Positions 49,970 through 58,961 of a DNA stretch of 64,000 bases are shown here, one piece after another. The DNA is from Variovorax sp. PMC12. GTDB lineage: Bacteria > Pseudomonadota > Gammaproteobacteria > Burkholderiales > Burkholderiaceae_C. The notes beneath the pieces are model-generated. The model had not been told where the DNA came from and did no database searches. It saw only the letters and a program-made list of their open reading frames with translations. The stretch spans positions 5,809,298 through 5,873,297 of the forward strand of contig NZ_CP027773.1 in the NCBI RefSeq assembly GCF_003019815.1. Reading direction: 5' to 3'. Numbering within the stretch: position 1 is the stretch's first letter; every line of letters starts with the position of its first letter. The position numbers were made by a program, and so were the translations under genes.

Positions 49970-51258
49970 GGCAGTGCGATGCTCAGTCGAAGCGCCAGTG
50001 CCGCCAGGGTGACGAACAGCACCGGCAGGGTCAGCACGATGCCGACCCGAAAATATTCGCCCCAGCCGATCAGCGTGCCCTTCTTCGCGAGCACGTGCAG
50101 CCAGAGCAGCGTGGCGAGGCTGCCTATCGGCGTGATCTTCGGGCCCAGGTCGCAGCCGATCACGTTGGCGTAGACCATCGCTTCCTTCACCGCGCCGCTC
50201 GCGGCCGACGCGTCGATGGAAAGCGCCCCGACCAGCACCGTGGGCATGTTGTTCATGACCGAAGACAGCACCGCCGCGAGAAAGCCCGTGCCCATTGCCG
50301 CACCCCAGACGCCGCCTTGCGCGAACACATCGAGCAGCGCCGCGACCTGCCCGGTGAGCCCCGCGTTGCGAAGCCCGTACACCACCAGGTACATGCCGAG
50401 GGAGAACACCACGATCTGCCAGGGCGCGCCGCGCAGCACGCCGCGGATGCCGATCACCGGACCGCGCCCGGCCACCGCCAGCAGCACCACCGCGCCGAAT
50501 GCGGCCACAGCGCTCACTGGCACGCCCAGCGGCTCGAGTCCGAAGAAGCCGACCAGCAGCAGCGCCAGCACCACCCAGCCGGCGCGGAAGGTCGCCGGGT
50601 CGCGGATCGCATCGGCAGGCGCCTTGAGCCGGGCCGCGTCGTAGCGTGCCGGAATGCCTCGGCGGAAGTACAGCATCAGCACCAGCAGGCTCGCGAGCAC
50701 CGCCGCGATGTTCACCGGCACCATCACCGAGGCATACGCGCCGAAGCCGATCCGGAAGAAGTCGGCCGAGACGATGTTCACGAGGTTGGACACGATCAGC
50801 GGCAGGCTCGCGGTGTCGGCGATGAAGCCCGCCGCCATGACGAAGGCGAGCGTGGCCGCGGGCGTGAAGCCGAGCGCGGCCAGCATCGCCATCACGATGG
50901 GCGTGAGGATCAGCGCGGCGCCGTCGTTGGCGAACAGCGCCGACACCGCCGCGCCCAGCAGCACGACGAACGCGAACAGCAGCCTGCCGCGCCCGCCGCC
51001 CCAGCGCGCCACGTGCAGGGCGGCCCATTCGAAGAAGCCGGCCTCGTCGAGCAGCAGGCTGATGACGATCACCGCGACGAAGGTGGCGGTCGCGTTCCAC
51101 ACGATGCCCCAGACCACGGGAATGTCGGACAGCTGGACCGCGCCCAGCAGCAGCGCGATGACGGCGCCGAGCGATGCGCTCCAGCCGATGCCCAGGCCGC
51201 GCGGCTGCCAGATGACCAGCACGAGCGTGAAGACGAAGATCAGGACGGCGGTCAGCAT
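49966..51258 (-). CDS. arsB: Arsenite efflux permease ArsB
   Basis: 430 residues, about twelve membrane helices, of the ArsB antiporter class rather than Acr3: IVWNATATFVAVIVISLLLDEAGFFEWAA in pieces, LFANDGAALILTPIV, and MNNMPTVLVGALSI are class markers. It extrudes arsenite, driven by the proton gradient. Follows arsR by seven bases. Confidence 0.96.
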   Translation of the reverse strand: MLTAVLIFVFTLVLVIWQPRGLGIGWSASLGAVIALLLGAVQLSDIPVVWGIVWNATATFVAVIVISLLLDEAGFFEWAALHVARWGGGRGRLLFAFVVLLGAAVSALFANDGAALILTPIVMAMLAALGFTPAATLAFVMAAGFIADTASLPLIVSNLVNIVSADFFRIGFGAYASVMVPVNIAAVLASLLVLMLYFRRGIPARYDAARLKAPADAIRDPATFRAGWVVLALLLVGFFGLEPLGVPVSAVAAFGAVVLLAVAGRGPVIGIRGVLRGAPWQIVVFSLGMYLVVYGLRNAGLTGQVAALLDVFAQGGVWGAAMGTGFLAAVLSSVMNNMPTVLVGALSIDASAASGAVKEAMVYANVIGCDLGPKITPIGSLATLLWLHVLAKKGTLIGWGEYFRVGIVLTLPVLFVTLAALALRLSIALP

Positions 51259-51265
51259 GCCGGCC

Positions 51266-51589
51266 TCAGCAGCCGCATGCCGAAGGAGCCTCGACGGCGC
51301 AGGCCTCGCCCTGGCAGCAGTTCTCGCCGAGGTAGCCGAGCAGGGCGTTCATCTGCTCGAAGGCGGCGCGGTACACGAGGTTGCGCCCCTGCCGTTCCTG
51401 CGACACCAGCCCAGAATTCATCAGTTCCTTGAGGTGAAACGACAGGCTGGTGCCGGGCACCTCCAGCGATTCGGTGAGTGCACCGGGCGTCAGTCCGGCA
51501 GGGCCGGCGACCACCAGCGCGCGGAACACGCGCAGGCGAATAGGTTGCGCCAGGGCGGCGAGGGAGCGGACGACATCGTTTTCTTCCAT
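51266..51589 (-). CDS. arsR: ArsR repressor with C-terminal cysteine sensor
   Basis: 107 residues. Winged helix with LTPGALTESLEVPGTSLSFHLKELMNSGLVSQERQGRNLVY as conserved core in two parts. It lacks the ELCVCDL motif of plasmid ArsR; instead cysteines 91, 92, 97, 105 and 107 cluster at the C-terminus (CCQGEAC and CGC), as in Acidithiobacillus-type ArsR. Arsenite binding there should release DNA. A dyad lies directly upstream. Confidence 0.95.
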   Translation of the reverse strand: MEENDVVRSLAALAQPIRLRVFRALVVAGPAGLTPGALTESLEVPGTSLSFHLKELMNSGLVSQERQGRNLVYRAAFEQMNALLGYLGENCCQGEACAVEAPSACGC

Positions 51590-51591
51590 AT

Positions 51592-51607
51592 TTCAAGTAT
51601 CGTTGAA
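51592..51607. promoter_or_regulatory. Probable ArsR operator TTCAA-N6-TTGAA
   Basis: Perfect five-base arms with a six-base spacer, ending two bases before the arsR start codon. A further TTGAA at 51611-51615 extends the site. ArsR-family operators are imperfect AT-rich dyads at this position, so repression of arsRBCH from here is likely. Confidence 0.55.
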
Positions 51608-51734
51608 TAATTGAATGGAAGCAATCGCGTCGGGCCTTGGCACGAATCGGCCATCCGGCTGGCAGGCATGGGCTATTCAAAATGGATCACTGTTTCTAAA
51701 GTGCTCATCCGTCGCAACAACGAAAGAGACTTCC

Positions 51735-52463
51735 ATGTCAGACACCTACGTTCTGGTTCACGGCGCATGGCACACCGGTGCCGAGATCGAAGCCGTGGCC
51801 GACGGCCTGCGCGCGGCCGGCCACACCGTGCATTGCCCCACGCTCGCCGGCAACAACCCCGGTGACGACCGCGCCAGCACCGGCCTGGAAGACGCCATCG
51901 CCTCGGCCGTGCGCTACATCGAGGAAAAGAACCTGACCCAGGTGCGGCTGGTGGGCCACAGCTACGGCGGGATGGTGATCTCCGGCGTGGCGGACCGCAT
52001 CGCTGCGCGGTTGAAGCGGCTGGTCTACATCAACGCCTTCGTGCCGCTGGACGGCGAATCGCTCAACGACATGGTGCCGCCGCATTACGTGAGCATGTTC
52101 GATGCCGTCGCCGAGGCCAACGGCAACGCCGTGACCTTGCCGTTCGAGATCTGGCGCGAAGCCTTCATCAACGACGCCGACCTCGCCACGGCCACCGCCG
52201 CCTACGCCAGGCTCAACCCGCATCCGTACCGCACCTTCACCGACAAGATCCGGCTCAAGCAGCCGCTGGCCGCGCTGGCGCTGGGCAAGTCCTACGTCAA
52301 TTGCCAGCAGGACACGGCGATGCCGCACGGCCTGCCGTGGCATCCGCGCCTGTCGGAGCGGCTGGGGCTGTTCAGGCTGGTGGAGTGCCCCGGCAGCCAC
52401 GAGATGTTCTTCTCCAACCCGGCGCGACTGGCGCAGGCCATCATCGAGGCGGGGCGCGACTGA
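51735..52463 (+). CDS. Alpha/beta-hydrolase (esterase-like)
   Basis: 242 residues. Begins MSDTYVLVHGAWHTG; nucleophile Ser76 lies in LVGHSYGGMVI, the catalytic His in PGSHEMFFSNP. The short cap region and the VHGAWH motif resemble the salicylate/methyl-ester esterase-like group of alpha/beta-hydrolases; hydroxynitrile lyases share it. An upstream extension in the same frame is not convincing. Stands alone, divergent from arsR and convergent with the exonuclease gene. Confidence 0.88.
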   Translation: MSDTYVLVHGAWHTGAEIEAVADGLRAAGHTVHCPTLAGNNPGDDRASTGLEDAIASAVRYIEEKNLTQVRLVGHSYGGMVISGVADRIAARLKRLVYINAFVPLDGESLNDMVPPHYVSMFDAVAEANGNAVTLPFEIWREAFINDADLATATAAYARLNPHPYRTFTDKIRLKQPLAALALGKSYVNCQQDTAMPHGLPWHPRLSERLGLFRLVECPGSHEMFFSNPARLAQAIIEAGRD

Positions 52464-52472
52464 GCGCGCGGG

Positions 52473-53087
52473 TCAGCGGCTGCTGATGAGTGCGTCGTAC
52501 ACGCGGATCGACGCATAGGCGTCGTTCGCGGCGTAGCGGATCTGCGCCTCGGTGAGCTGCCTGTTGGCCCAGTTCGAGGTGGTCGCCTTGCGCGACTTGA
52601 TGAAGCGGCGGTTGAACACCAGCGCCACCGCCGCCCTCACGCCGACCGACTTGCGGTAGCCGCGCCTGCGGAATTCGTCGTCGATGTCGAACACCGCCTT
52701 CGGCTCGATGCCGAGGCGGTTGCGTATCAGCGTGAGGTCGCCCGACAGCCCGAAGCCGACCTTGCGCAGTTCGGTCGATGCGATGAGCGCGGCCACCACC
52801 GGGTTGCACTCGGTGCGGTGCAGCTGGAACAGCCAGGCCGTGTCGCGGGTGGAGAACTGCACCACGTGCGGGCCGCCCGACACCTCGTTCTTTGCGAAGG
52901 TGGGCTTGGATTCGGTGTCGAAGCCGGCAATGCCCGCGGCCAGCAGCGCGCCGGCCGCATGCTCGGCGTCCTGCAGCGTGGCGACGACCACGATGTCTTT
53001 CAGGCCGAGGCCTTCGAAGGGTTCGAGCAGCGCGATCTGTTCGCGCTCGGGCAGGGGCGGGAGTGCCGGCTTGTGTTGCTCGCTCAC
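52473..53087 (-). CDS. 3'-5' exonuclease, DEDDy (RNase D-like) domain
   Basis: 204 residues. The first acidic pair is FDTES (Asp57, Glu59), followed by GFGLSGDLTLI and the last motif YAANDAYASIRVYD (Tyr-x3-Asp), together the DEDDy proofreading set. No HRDC domain, so shorter than RNase D. Start GTG overlaps the TfoX-like stop by four bases. Probably an RNA or DNA trimming enzyme; substrate unknown. Confidence 0.86.
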   Translation of the reverse strand: MSEQHKPALPPLPEREQIALLEPFEGLGLKDIVVVATLQDAEHAAGALLAAGIAGFDTESKPTFAKNEVSGGPHVVQFSTRDTAWLFQLHRTECNPVVAALIASTELRKVGFGLSGDLTLIRNRLGIEPKAVFDIDDEFRRRGYRKSVGVRAAVALVFNRRFIKSRKATTSNWANRQLTEAQIRYAANDAYASIRVYDALISSR

Positions 53088-53482
53088 CGGGAGGCTGCTT
53101 TCGTTGTCGTCTTTTTCTTCACTGCGGCTTTCTTTGCGGGAGGTTTCTTCTGTTTGGGCGGCTGGCCCGAGCGCAACGCCGCTTCGTAGGCGCGGCGGCC
53201 CCAGAGGGCTGCCTCGTGCCGGTCCTCGAACAGGTCCGCCGGAGCCAGCCGGTAGGACATCGGCATCGACTGGCCCTGGCGTTCGTAGGTGAAGGGCGGC
53301 AGGTCCAGCGCGTCGAAGTGCGGCGCGCTTTCTGCGTCGGCCTTGAGATAGAGCGTGTCGTTCACCACGAGGGCGATCATGCGGTCCTCGTGCCAGATGC
53401 CGTGGCCGCCGAACATGCGGCGCGTGCGAATGCGCCCCAGGCGCTCGAACACCTCGTGCAGGCTTTCGACGAATGCGCTCAT
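53084..53482 (-). CDS. TfoX/Sxy N-terminal domain protein with lysine-rich tail
   Basis: 132 residues. TfoX_N domain: LGRIRTRRMFGGHGIWHEDRMIALVVND in two parts. It lacks the C-terminal TfoX domain of competence activators; instead residues 108-132 form a Lys/Ala/Thr-rich tail (PAKKAAVKKKTTTKAASR) like H1-type nucleic-acid-binding tails. Translationally coupled to the exonuclease gene. Competence control is not implied by this short form. Confidence 0.88.
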   Translation of the reverse strand: MSAFVESLHEVFERLGRIRTRRMFGGHGIWHEDRMIALVVNDTLYLKADAESAPHFDALDLPPFTYERQGQSMPMSYRLAPADLFEDRHEAALWGRRAYEAALRSGQPPKQKKPPAKKAAVKKKTTTKAASR

Positions 53483-53543
53483 TCGACAACCTTCGTGCTT
53501 CGCACTGCGGAGCGAGCTTGCTTGGGGCGCCCCGGCGCTGCGC

Positions 53544-53933
53544 TCATGCAGTGATCTCGATGCGGTTGCCGTCGGGGTCCAGCACCACGCTCTCGTAGTA
53601 GCCGTCGCCGGTGCGGCGCGGCCCGTCGAGCAGCGGGTAGCCGTCGGCCTTCAGGCGCTGGGCGAGCGCGTCGACGGCCGCGTCGGAGCCCACGCTGATG
53701 GCCAGGTGCGTCCAGCCCATGCGCTGGGCGCCGGCCTCGGCCGTCACCGGGGAGAGCGTGGAGGTGGTCATGGCCTCGATGCGCGCGCCGTCGCCCAGGC
53801 TCAGGAAGCACGAGGCGAAGCCCTTGGCCGGGTTGGCGTACCCCGCGCCGGCGGTGGCGCCGAAGTAGTCGACATAGAAGCGCTTGCAGCGTTCGAGATC
53901 GGTGGTCCAGAGTGCGATGTGATCGATGCGCAT
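53544..53933 (-). CDS. VOC/glyoxalase-fold protein
   Basis: 129 residues. Vicinal-oxygen-chelate fold: MRIDHIALWTTDLERCKRFYVDYFG and VVLDPDGNRIEITA are the two repeat ends, with His5, Glu53-like and Glu126 as possible metal ligands and GWTHLAISVG starting the second module. Twenty-three bases after the GNAT gene; likely glyoxalase- or dioxygenase-like, exact activity unknown. Confidence 0.86.
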   Translation of the reverse strand: MRIDHIALWTTDLERCKRFYVDYFGATAGAGYANPAKGFASCFLSLGDGARIEAMTTSTLSPVTAEAGAQRMGWTHLAISVGSDAAVDALAQRLKADGYPLLDGPRRTGDGYYESVVLDPDGNRIEITA

Positions 53934-53956
53934 GGAGGGCGGGAAGAGAGGCGGGA

Positions 53957-54460
53957 TCAGCCCACGCGCCACGGCGGGCGAGCGGGCGACCAATGGTAGG
54001 CGATGCGTTCGCGGCCGCTGCCCGGATGGCGGTCGACCGTGCCGCGCTCCAGGCCGTATCGCTCGTAGAAGCGCTGCGCCGAGGTGTTGGTCACTGCCAC
54101 GTGCAGCCGCCAGCCGGTTGGAATGCGCACGCAGGCCTCGTCGAGCAGCGCCTTGCCAAGGCCCTGGGCGCGCAGGTGCGGTTCCACGAAGAGCTGTGCC
54201 ACGTACTCGCGCCGCTCCAGCAGCACCATGAACGCCAGCACCTGGCCCTCGCGTTCCGCCAGCACCACGTCGGCGGGCGGGCCGAACTCGGTGTGCACGC
54301 GATGCAGCCAGTGGCCGATGGGTTCGATGAAAGCGGCGCCGCGGTTGGCGGCCGTCCAGGCCCGGCGCCAGATGCCGGCCAGCACCATGTTCTCTTCTGC
54401 GGAGCCTTCGCGCGACCGCAGGTGGAAGGCGGGAATTTGGGCGGCGGACATGCGGCTCAT
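53957..54460 (-). CDS. GNAT acetyltransferase
   Basis: 167 residues. Core motif VAQLFVEPHLRAQGLGKALLDEA with the R-A-Q-G-L-G-K acetyl-CoA loop, and AVTNTSAQRFYERYGLERG. An ATG three codons inside (MSAAQ) is an alternative start. Forty bases after fghA on the same strand. Substrate unknown. Confidence 0.88.
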   Translation of the reverse strand: MSRMSAAQIPAFHLRSREGSAEENMVLAGIWRRAWTAANRGAAFIEPIGHWLHRVHTEFGPPADVVLAEREGQVLAFMVLLERREYVAQLFVEPHLRAQGLGKALLDEACVRIPTGWRLHVAVTNTSAQRFYERYGLERGTVDRHPGSGRERIAYHWSPARPPWRVG

Positions 54461-54500
54461 GATACGGCGCGAGTCCGCCCCGGTCGACCCGGGCCGCCGC

Positions 54501-55379
54501 TCAGGCGCGCAGGCTCTGCGCGTGGTGCGCGATGTGGTCGGCCATGAAGGTCTGGATGAAGTAGTAGCCGTGGTCGTAGCCCGCGTGGCGGCGCAGCGTG
54601 AGCGGCTGGCCGGCGGCGAAGCAGGCCGCCTCGAACGCCTCGGGGTGCAATTGCTCCGCGAGGAATTTGTCGCTCAGCCCCTGGTCGATCAGGATGCCTT
54701 GCGGGTAAGGCGCGGCCACCTGCGACTTCATGAGCGCGCTGGCGTCGTGCGAAAGCCATTGCGCGCGGTCGTCGCCGGGCGCGCCCAGGTAGCCGGCGAA
54801 GGCCTTCTCGCCCCACGGGCACTGCGTGGGCGCGCAGATCGGCGCGAAGGCAGAGAGCGACTTGAAGCGCCCCGGATGCCGCAGCGCCAGCGTGAGCGCA
54901 CCGTGGCCGCCCATCGAGTGGCCGAAGATGCCGACGCGATGGCCGTCGATGGCGAAGTGCGCGGCCACCAGCGGCAGCAGTTCGTGCACGATCCAGCTCT
55001 CCATGCGCCAGTGCGTGGCCCAGGGCTCGGCCAGGGCGTCGAGGTAGAAGCCCGCGCCGATGCCGAAGTCCCAGTTGTCCTTGGCGCCCGGAATGCGCTC
55101 CGCCTCGGCGCCGCGCGGGCTGGTGTCGGGCGCGATCAGCGCAATGCCCAGGCTCGCGGCCATGCGCTGCGCGCCGGCCTTCACCGCGAAGGTTTCTTCG
55201 TTGCAGGTCAGGCCCGCGAGGTAGAGCAGGGCGGGCACGGGGCCGTTCGCGGCCTGCGGCGGCAGGTAGACCGAGAAGCGCATCGGCAGGCCGATTTCGT
55301 GCGAGCTGTGCTCGTGGAAGCTCTGCACGCCGCCGAAGGCGTGATGCTCGGAAAGGGTCTTGGGTGTGTTGTCTGTCAT
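54501..55379 (-). CDS. fghA: S-formylglutathione hydrolase
   Basis: 292 residues, esterase D family. It splits S-formylglutathione into formate and glutathione, the second step of glutathione-dependent formaldehyde removal. Motifs: LYLAGLTCNEETF (59-64 region), ERIPGAKDNWDFGIGAGFY, and GIFGHSMGGHGAL with Ser155; the end has YDHGYYFIQTFM with the catalytic His. Start overlaps the preceding hydrolase stop (ATGA); frmA lies upstream of that hydrolase. Confidence 0.95.
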   Translation of the reverse strand: MTDNTPKTLSEHHAFGGVQSFHEHSSHEIGLPMRFSVYLPPQAANGPVPALLYLAGLTCNEETFAVKAGAQRMAASLGIALIAPDTSPRGAEAERIPGAKDNWDFGIGAGFYLDALAEPWATHWRMESWIVHELLPLVAAHFAIDGHRVGIFGHSMGGHGALTLALRHPGRFKSLSAFAPICAPTQCPWGEKAFAGYLGAPGDDRAQWLSHDASALMKSQVAAPYPQGILIDQGLSDKFLAEQLHPEAFEAACFAAGQPLTLRRHAGYDHGYYFIQTFMADHIAHHAQSLRA

Positions 55380-56296
55380 GGGGTGTTGTTGCGCAACGCG
55401 GGGACCAGTTCGAGCACGGCATCGGCAAAGGTGCGCGGCGCTTCCTGCGGCATGTTGTGGCCCACCCCGGGCACGAGGCGGTGCGAGCGCGGCCCGGAAA
55501 AGCGGTGCGCGTGGGCCGTCGCCTCCGCCGGCGGGCGCACGCCGTCGTCGATGCCGTCGAAGGTGATGGTCGGCACGGTGATGGCGGGCTGGGCCGCGAG
55601 CCGGCGCTCGATGTCCGCATACGCCGGGTCGCCCGGCACAAGGCCGAAGCGGTGGCGGTACGACTGGATCACCACGTCCACGAAGTCGGGGTGGTCGAAT
55701 GCGGCGGCGCTGCGCTCGAAGGTGGCGTCGTCGAACTTCCAGGTCGGCGACCACAGCTTCCACAGCAGCTTCGTGAATGCCCTGCGGTCTTTCTCGAGAC
55801 CCGCGCGGCCGCGCTCGCTGTGGAAGTAGTACTGGTACCAGAGGCTGTGCTCGTTGGCCGGCGTGTCGGGCTCCATCGCCTTCGCGATGTTCTGGATGTT
55901 GTAGCTGTTGAAGGACACCAGCCCCGCCACGCGCTCCGGCCACAGCGCCGCCACCACGCAGGCGGCACGGCCGCCCCAGTCGTAGCCGGCCAGCACCGCG
56001 CGCTCGATCTTCAGCGCATCGAGCAGCGCCAGCAGGTCGGCGCCGAGCGCGGCCTGCTCGCCCGAACGCGGCGTGGCGTCGCTCAGGAAGCGCGTGGCGC
56101 CGTAGCCGCGCAGGTACGGCACGATCACGCGGCAGCCCTGGCCGGCCAGCATGGGCGCGACTTCCGCGTAGGTGTGGATGTCGTACGGAAAGCCGTGCAT
56201 CAGCAGCACCGGCGGGCCGTCTGCCGGACCGGTTTCGAAGTACGCGACTTCGAGGACGCCGGCCTCGATCTTCTGCAAGGGCTCCATGCGTGTCAT
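55376..56296 (-). CDS. Epoxide hydrolase/dehalogenase-like alpha/beta-hydrolase
   Basis: 306 residues. The nucleophile is aspartate (Asp106 in LAGYDWGGRAA), placing it with epoxide hydrolases and haloalkane dehalogenases rather than esterases; HGFPYD is the oxyanion loop and GVGHNMPQEAP holds the catalytic His. It sits between frmA (21 bases) and fghA (overlap), inside the formaldehyde unit. Substrate unknown; haloacetate or epoxide are possible. Confidence 0.88.
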   Translation of the reverse strand: MTRMEPLQKIEAGVLEVAYFETGPADGPPVLLMHGFPYDIHTYAEVAPMLAGQGCRVIVPYLRGYGATRFLSDATPRSGEQAALGADLLALLDALKIERAVLAGYDWGGRAACVVAALWPERVAGLVSFNSYNIQNIAKAMEPDTPANEHSLWYQYYFHSERGRAGLEKDRRAFTKLLWKLWSPTWKFDDATFERSAAAFDHPDFVDVVIQSYRHRFGLVPGDPAYADIERRLAAQPAITVPTITFDGIDDGVRPPAEATAHAHRFSGPRSHRLVPGVGHNMPQEAPRTFADAVLELVPALRNNTP

Positions 56297-56317
56297 GGCC
56301 GGGTGCCTCCGGGGCTT

Positions 56318-57424
<1,107 letters not shown>

Positions 57425-57463
57425 GGTGTTGGGTTCTTCAGAAGGCGGGAGGGGTGAGGATAC

Positions 57464-58108
57464 TCAGGCGGGGCCAGCGGGGAAGATACCCGACATGCCG
57501 ATGAACCCGCGCACGTGGCGGACATTCCACACCCAGTTTCGCAGTGCGGGAAATTCGTCGAGCGAAATGCCGCCTTCGCCGGCCAGCGCCACGTACGGAA
57601 AGCAGGCAATGTCGGCAATGGTCGGCTCGGGCGCGGAGGCCAGCCAGCGCTGGCCCGCGCTGGCCTGTTCCGCCAGATGGTCGTCGAGCACGCGGAACAC
57701 GGCGCGCGCGCCGCCGCGGCAGGCGTCGATGTCGAGGTGGTGGTAGCCGAGCGCATCGTGCAGCCGCGCGGCCGAGGCGGTGCGGGTGATCTCGTCGGCG
57801 GTGGCGAGCCACATCGCGATCTGGCCGCGCAGCCTGGGGTCGTCGGGATACCAGCGGCCCTGCGGGTCGTAGCGGCTCGCGAGGTAGACCAGGATGGCCT
57901 GCGCATCGCGCAGCAGGAAGCCGTCGTCGTCGAGCACCGGCAGCTGGCCGAGCGGGTTGACCCTGGCCAGGAACGCGGCCGACTTGTGTTCGCGGCCCGG
58001 AAAGAAATCGACCGGCACCGTCTGGTATTCGACGCCGAGCCACGCCAGCATCTGCCGCACCTTGAAGCAGTTGCCCGACAGCGGGTAGTCGTACAGCTTC
58101 ACGGTCAT
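57464..58108 (-). CDS. GST-like protein of the split Rieske system
   Basis: 214 residues: thioredoxin-like N-domain (KLYDYPLSGNCFKVRQMLAWL with Ser11/Asn13 near the glutathione site; NPLGQLPVLDDDG; RDAQAILVYLASRYD) and helical C-domain. The start ATG overlaps the stop of the catalytic oxygenase gene, so the partners are co-translated. NdmE, a GST-like protein of similar length, is needed by the NdmC/NdmD caffeine demethylase, making a structural role in an oxygenase complex an attractive guess. A plain glutathione transferase is the alternative. Confidence 0.86.
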   Translation of the reverse strand: MTVKLYDYPLSGNCFKVRQMLAWLGVEYQTVPVDFFPGREHKSAAFLARVNPLGQLPVLDDDGFLLRDAQAILVYLASRYDPQGRWYPDDPRLRGQIAMWLATADEITRTASAARLHDALGYHHLDIDACRGGARAVFRVLDDHLAEQASAGQRWLASAPEPTIADIACFPYVALAGEGGISLDEFPALRNWVWNVRHVRGFIGMSGIFPAGPA

Positions 58109-58953
58109 GCCGCCGCCCTCACGCCGAAGCGCATGCCGCGCTCGCGCAGCCAGCGCCGGTAGGTGACGGAGGAGGTGTCGCCGCGCGTCGGCGTCTCTGC
58201 GCGGCCTTCGAGCGGCATGCGCTTGAAGGCGTGGTTCTCCAGAATGGGCTTGTCCTGCCCGAAGATGGTGTGCTGGAAGGCGATGAGCTCCGCGTCGGTG
58301 GAGTCGTCGTCGAAGCAGGCGAGCATGGTGTGCGCGATGACATGCTCGTCGTCCACGGGCTGCAGGAAAAGGCCGATGGCGTCGAGCTGCCCTTCGCGGA
58401 AGCTCGACTTGTAGAGCATGGCCGAGAAGGGCTGCATCACCCGGTACTTGTAGAGCACCTCGCTGCCTGAGCTGTCGTGCGCGGCCGAGGCCCGGGGCTG
58501 CCAGAAGCGGCAGTCGGTGGCCCAGATCTCGCCGGTGGCGGGCTCGACCTGCACCTGGTATTGCGCCACCTCGGTGTGGGGCACCTTGCCGAGGTAGTCG
58601 GCATGCACGAAGGGAAAGTGCGCCATGTCCAGGAAGTTCTCGATCACGCGCAGGCCCGACACCGCCACGCCGATGCCGCCGCAGTCGATGGTGCGGCGGC
58701 CGGGCTCGCTGTATTCGGGAAAGTCGAACAACGGGCGCGCCGGTTTGCCGCTGGGGCAGGCCCAGAGGTAGCCGTAGCGCGACTGCACGGCCAACGCCCG
58801 GTCGCCGAGGCGGCACCGGGGCGTGCCGTCGGAGTCGTCGATCCACAGCTGCACGGTTTCTCCGAGCAGACGGGTGGTGCGGGGTGCGGCCGTGGCGGGG
58901 CCGATGACGAGCCAGTCGTCGAGCATGTTGGGGTCGTCGGTGACGAAGGGCAT
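58105..58953 (-). CDS. Rieske-type oxygenase catalytic subunit lacking Rieske ligands
   Basis: 282 residues. The mononuclear iron motif of alpha subunits is present: IENFLDMAHFPFVH (Asn106, Asp109, His112, His117). The N-terminal 85 residues look like the Rieske fold remnant (LWIDDSDGTPRCRLGD, RYGYLWACPSGKPARPLF) but lack both Cys-x-His and Cys-x2-His pairs, so no [2Fe-2S] cluster can form. Electrons must come from another protein, most simply the Rieske product encoded eight bases upstream. NdmC of caffeine-degrading Pseudomonas has the same lack. Substrate unknown. Confidence 0.87.
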   Translation of the reverse strand: MPFVTDDPNMLDDWLVIGPATAAPRTTRLLGETVQLWIDDSDGTPRCRLGDRALAVQSRYGYLWACPSGKPARPLFDFPEYSEPGRRTIDCGGIGVAVSGLRVIENFLDMAHFPFVHADYLGKVPHTEVAQYQVQVEPATGEIWATDCRFWQPRASAAHDSSGSEVLYKYRVMQPFSAMLYKSSFREGQLDAIGLFLQPVDDEHVIAHTMLACFDDDSTDAELIAFQHTIFGQDKPILENHAFKRMPLEGRAETPTRGDTSSVTYRRWLRERGMRFGVRAAA

Positions 58954-58961
58954 GGGATCTT

